NCBI GenBank assembly: GCA_964006375.1
Contig: OZ023265.1
Span: forward strand, 114,283,084-114,347,083
Reading direction: 5' to 3'
Source: Tillus elongatus
Lineage: Eukaryota; Arthropoda; Insecta; Coleoptera; Cleridae
Length of the DNA stretch: 64,000 nucleotides
The translations under genes and the position numbers were made by a program. The notes beneath the pieces were generated by a model. That model saw only the letters and a list, made by a program, of their open reading frames with translations, was not told the DNA's origin and searched no databases. Of this stretch, positions 61,896 to 64,000 are shown piece after piece. Position 1 is the first letter of the stretch; each line of letters starts with the position of its first letter.

Positions 61896-62690
61896 GTGGC
61901 CCAACCTACCAGTTCGCATGCAAGCGCCACGAAACAGAGGCAGCATTTTTATACGAACAAATCTAGCCCAGAATCAGTCCGCGGCTGCTTGACGCTCTAC
62001 AGTTCCGCAACACGTAAATGTCAACACGGCTTTCGTCAAAACCGATCTACAGACGATATTTTCAAATACTTTGCCGATATTTGGAGTTCTGGTTTGAAGA
62101 TTTTTGTGAAAAATATGCACTTTCGTTGTATATTTCTAAAGCAAGTGACCATCAATAATACGAGTTTCGTAAAAACAGATCTACTGCGATATTCACATAC
62201 GCAGCTCATTTTTGGTGTCTGTTTTTGTTTGGGAAAGTTATGCAAATTCATTGAATATTTCTAAATCATTTTATCGGGTCAGGCATGCGGTAGTCCTTAA
62301 TAGACTTCACCTTACGGGTTGCCTCCAAGCTATGCCCACGGATATATAGTTTTCAAAAAGAGCGCCTTTTGCACATTATTATCGATAATGTTTCATGAGA
62401 TAAGTTAGAAATCAGTCAGGGAAGCTGTTCTACACGGTTCTATTTTAACTCCCTCGCTTTCTCTTTAACAGCTCTGGGCTCCTTTATGGAAGATTCTAAG
62501 TGAACATTTACCTAAACGATGACATTATTAAGATTCTTAAGTGTAGCTCTGCAAAACTGGTTATGTTTAATGCCTCAAAAACACAGAATTGTATCTTATC
62601 TGCATACAGTGGCCTACAAGATCCAGAGCATTTACACGGCTATCAAAATCCTGCCTAAGAAATCAAATCTCTACATTGGGTATAATTGAT
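61896..62690 (+). pseudogene. Jockey-type LINE reverse-transcriptase fragment with a 131-bp internal duplication
   Basis: Reads CQHGFRQNRSTDDIFKYFAD then IWSSGLK (62019-62100), and 131 bp later, diverged, YEFRKNRSTA (62159-62188). Further downstream RHAVVLNRLHLTGCLQA resembles the block after AFDxVWH, and KLVMFNASKTQNCILSAY (62557-62612) the FNxxKTQ-x-x-FS block behind the YADD region. The YADD box itself is not legible. Multiple stops and deletions. Confidence 0.65.
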
Positions 62691-62709
62691 CCAGGTGATC
62701 TTTGCTGGC

Positions 62710-63399
<690 letters not shown>

Positions 63400-64000
63400 T
63401 CAAAGGTGTTTTCGACGCCGTTGTCCCCAGCGTAAGACTATTTTGGCTTGGTGAAATAAATGGAGACAACTAGGATCTATTGTAGACAAAAATTTAAGTG
63501 AAAGACCAAGAACTGCGTGCAATGAACGTAACGAAGAACGGGTAAGCAATGCAGTTATTGCTAGTCCGACAAAACCCGATGTTAAACATACTTTCGTCCT
63601 TGGTTTGAGTGATCGAAGCATGAGAAGAATGTTAAAACGCATGAATTTTCATTCGTATAACATTTTGTCTGATATAAAATTTTGTCTGATTCAGGATAAT
63701 CACCAAGGTATCGAAAATTACCTTTTCATGGGTGACTAGGTACGGTTTTATCAGAACAGAGATGTAAAGAAACTCCTCGGTAAATTCATCAGAGACCTTT
63801 ACATTGCCCCAAAGTAACTGTATGGTATGCCATTTCATCGTCTAGTATAATTGGGCCTTGTTTTTTGGATAGAATGGCCAGACGGTAACCGTTACTACTG
63901 CAGACATTCTTTTTAGCCCAAATTGAAGAAGAAATGACACATTTGTGGTTTCAGCAAGACGGGGCAACAACTCATATGGCAAGAATAAGCATGGACATTT
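63400..64000 (+). pseudogene. Mariner-type transposase, broken, continues beyond the right edge
   Basis: Frames read ERPRTACNERNEERVSNAVI, VLGLSDRSMRRMLKRMNFHS, then RPLHCPKVTVWYAISS and, near the edge, TVTTADIL, EEMTHLWFQQDGATTHMARI. The order (GRPRT linker, LSxRSVRRIL helix, LHFHPYK, PLHSxKVTVWCA, WFQQDGATxHTAR) is that of an insect mariner-type transposase. WFQQDGA keeps the second catalytic Asp. The first (SDEAHF) segment is replaced by a short garbled repeat of ttttgtctgat (63663-63693). Frameshifts throughout. Confidence 0.8.

Overview
The window looks like an AT-rich, intron- and transposon-laden stretch of an arthropod (most likely insect) nuclear genome. The evidence is the mix of decayed mobile elements: IS630-Tc1-mariner, Tc1 and pogo transposases, Jockey-type and endonuclease-reverse-transcriptase-type LINEs, Penelope-like elements, tRNA-derived SINEs and many (TA)n microsatellites. 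No bacterial-style operon, ribosomal RNA, canonical tRNA gene or CRISPR array is visible. I found no intact host protein-coding gene. Almost every readable protein fragment is a broken piece of a mobile element, and the long Tyr-Ile reading frames are only translations of (TA)n.

Layout. 0-6.4 kb: an RNase H fragment at the edge, a SINE, then a minus-strand mariner-type element (1.7-5.5 kb) whose transposase 3' part has been amplified into a 232-bp tandem array. 7.7-9.8 kb: SINEs, a LINE reverse-transcriptase fragment and a pogo-type transposase fragment. 11.6-15.0 kb: a (TA)n-bounded repeat (called Rep-A here) split by a 2.3-kb Jockey-type LINE. 16.2-20.9 kb: Penelope-like reverse transcriptase and GIY-YIG fragments, Rep-A copies, MITE fragments. 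21.07-24.36 kb: a mariner-type element with unusually long (about 290 bp) terminal inverted repeats, carrying a nested Rep-A and an internal 0.7-kb duplication. 25.2-29.6 kb: a 325-bp MITE, Rep-A/(TA)n mosaics, a SINE and a decayed plus-strand mariner. 30-36 kb: a THAP-like fragment, a second type of SINE, a LINE tail with a histone-H1-like lysine/alanine tract, and a CpG-richer block (34.0-35.6 kb), the best candidate for host regulatory or 5' UTR sequence. 37.5-48 kb: Penelope endonuclease plus hammerhead-ribozyme remnants, and two related Tc1-like elements in opposite orientation. 49-57 kb: a deletion derivative of the first mariner with a 1.66-kb nested insertion, and a large (TA)n block. 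59.8-64 kb: a 650-bp-spaced duplication containing (TA)n, a Jockey-type RT fragment with a 131-bp internal duplication, and a mariner-type transposase running off the right edge.

How the parts relate: the interest lies in nesting and recycling. A (TA)n-linked modular repeat recurs at least ten times, a short-TIR MITE family is scattered among it, a transposase fragment has become a small satellite, and SINE, Tc1 and LINE pieces are joined to one another. All family names rest on protein motifs and repeat comparison read by eye; no database search was possible.
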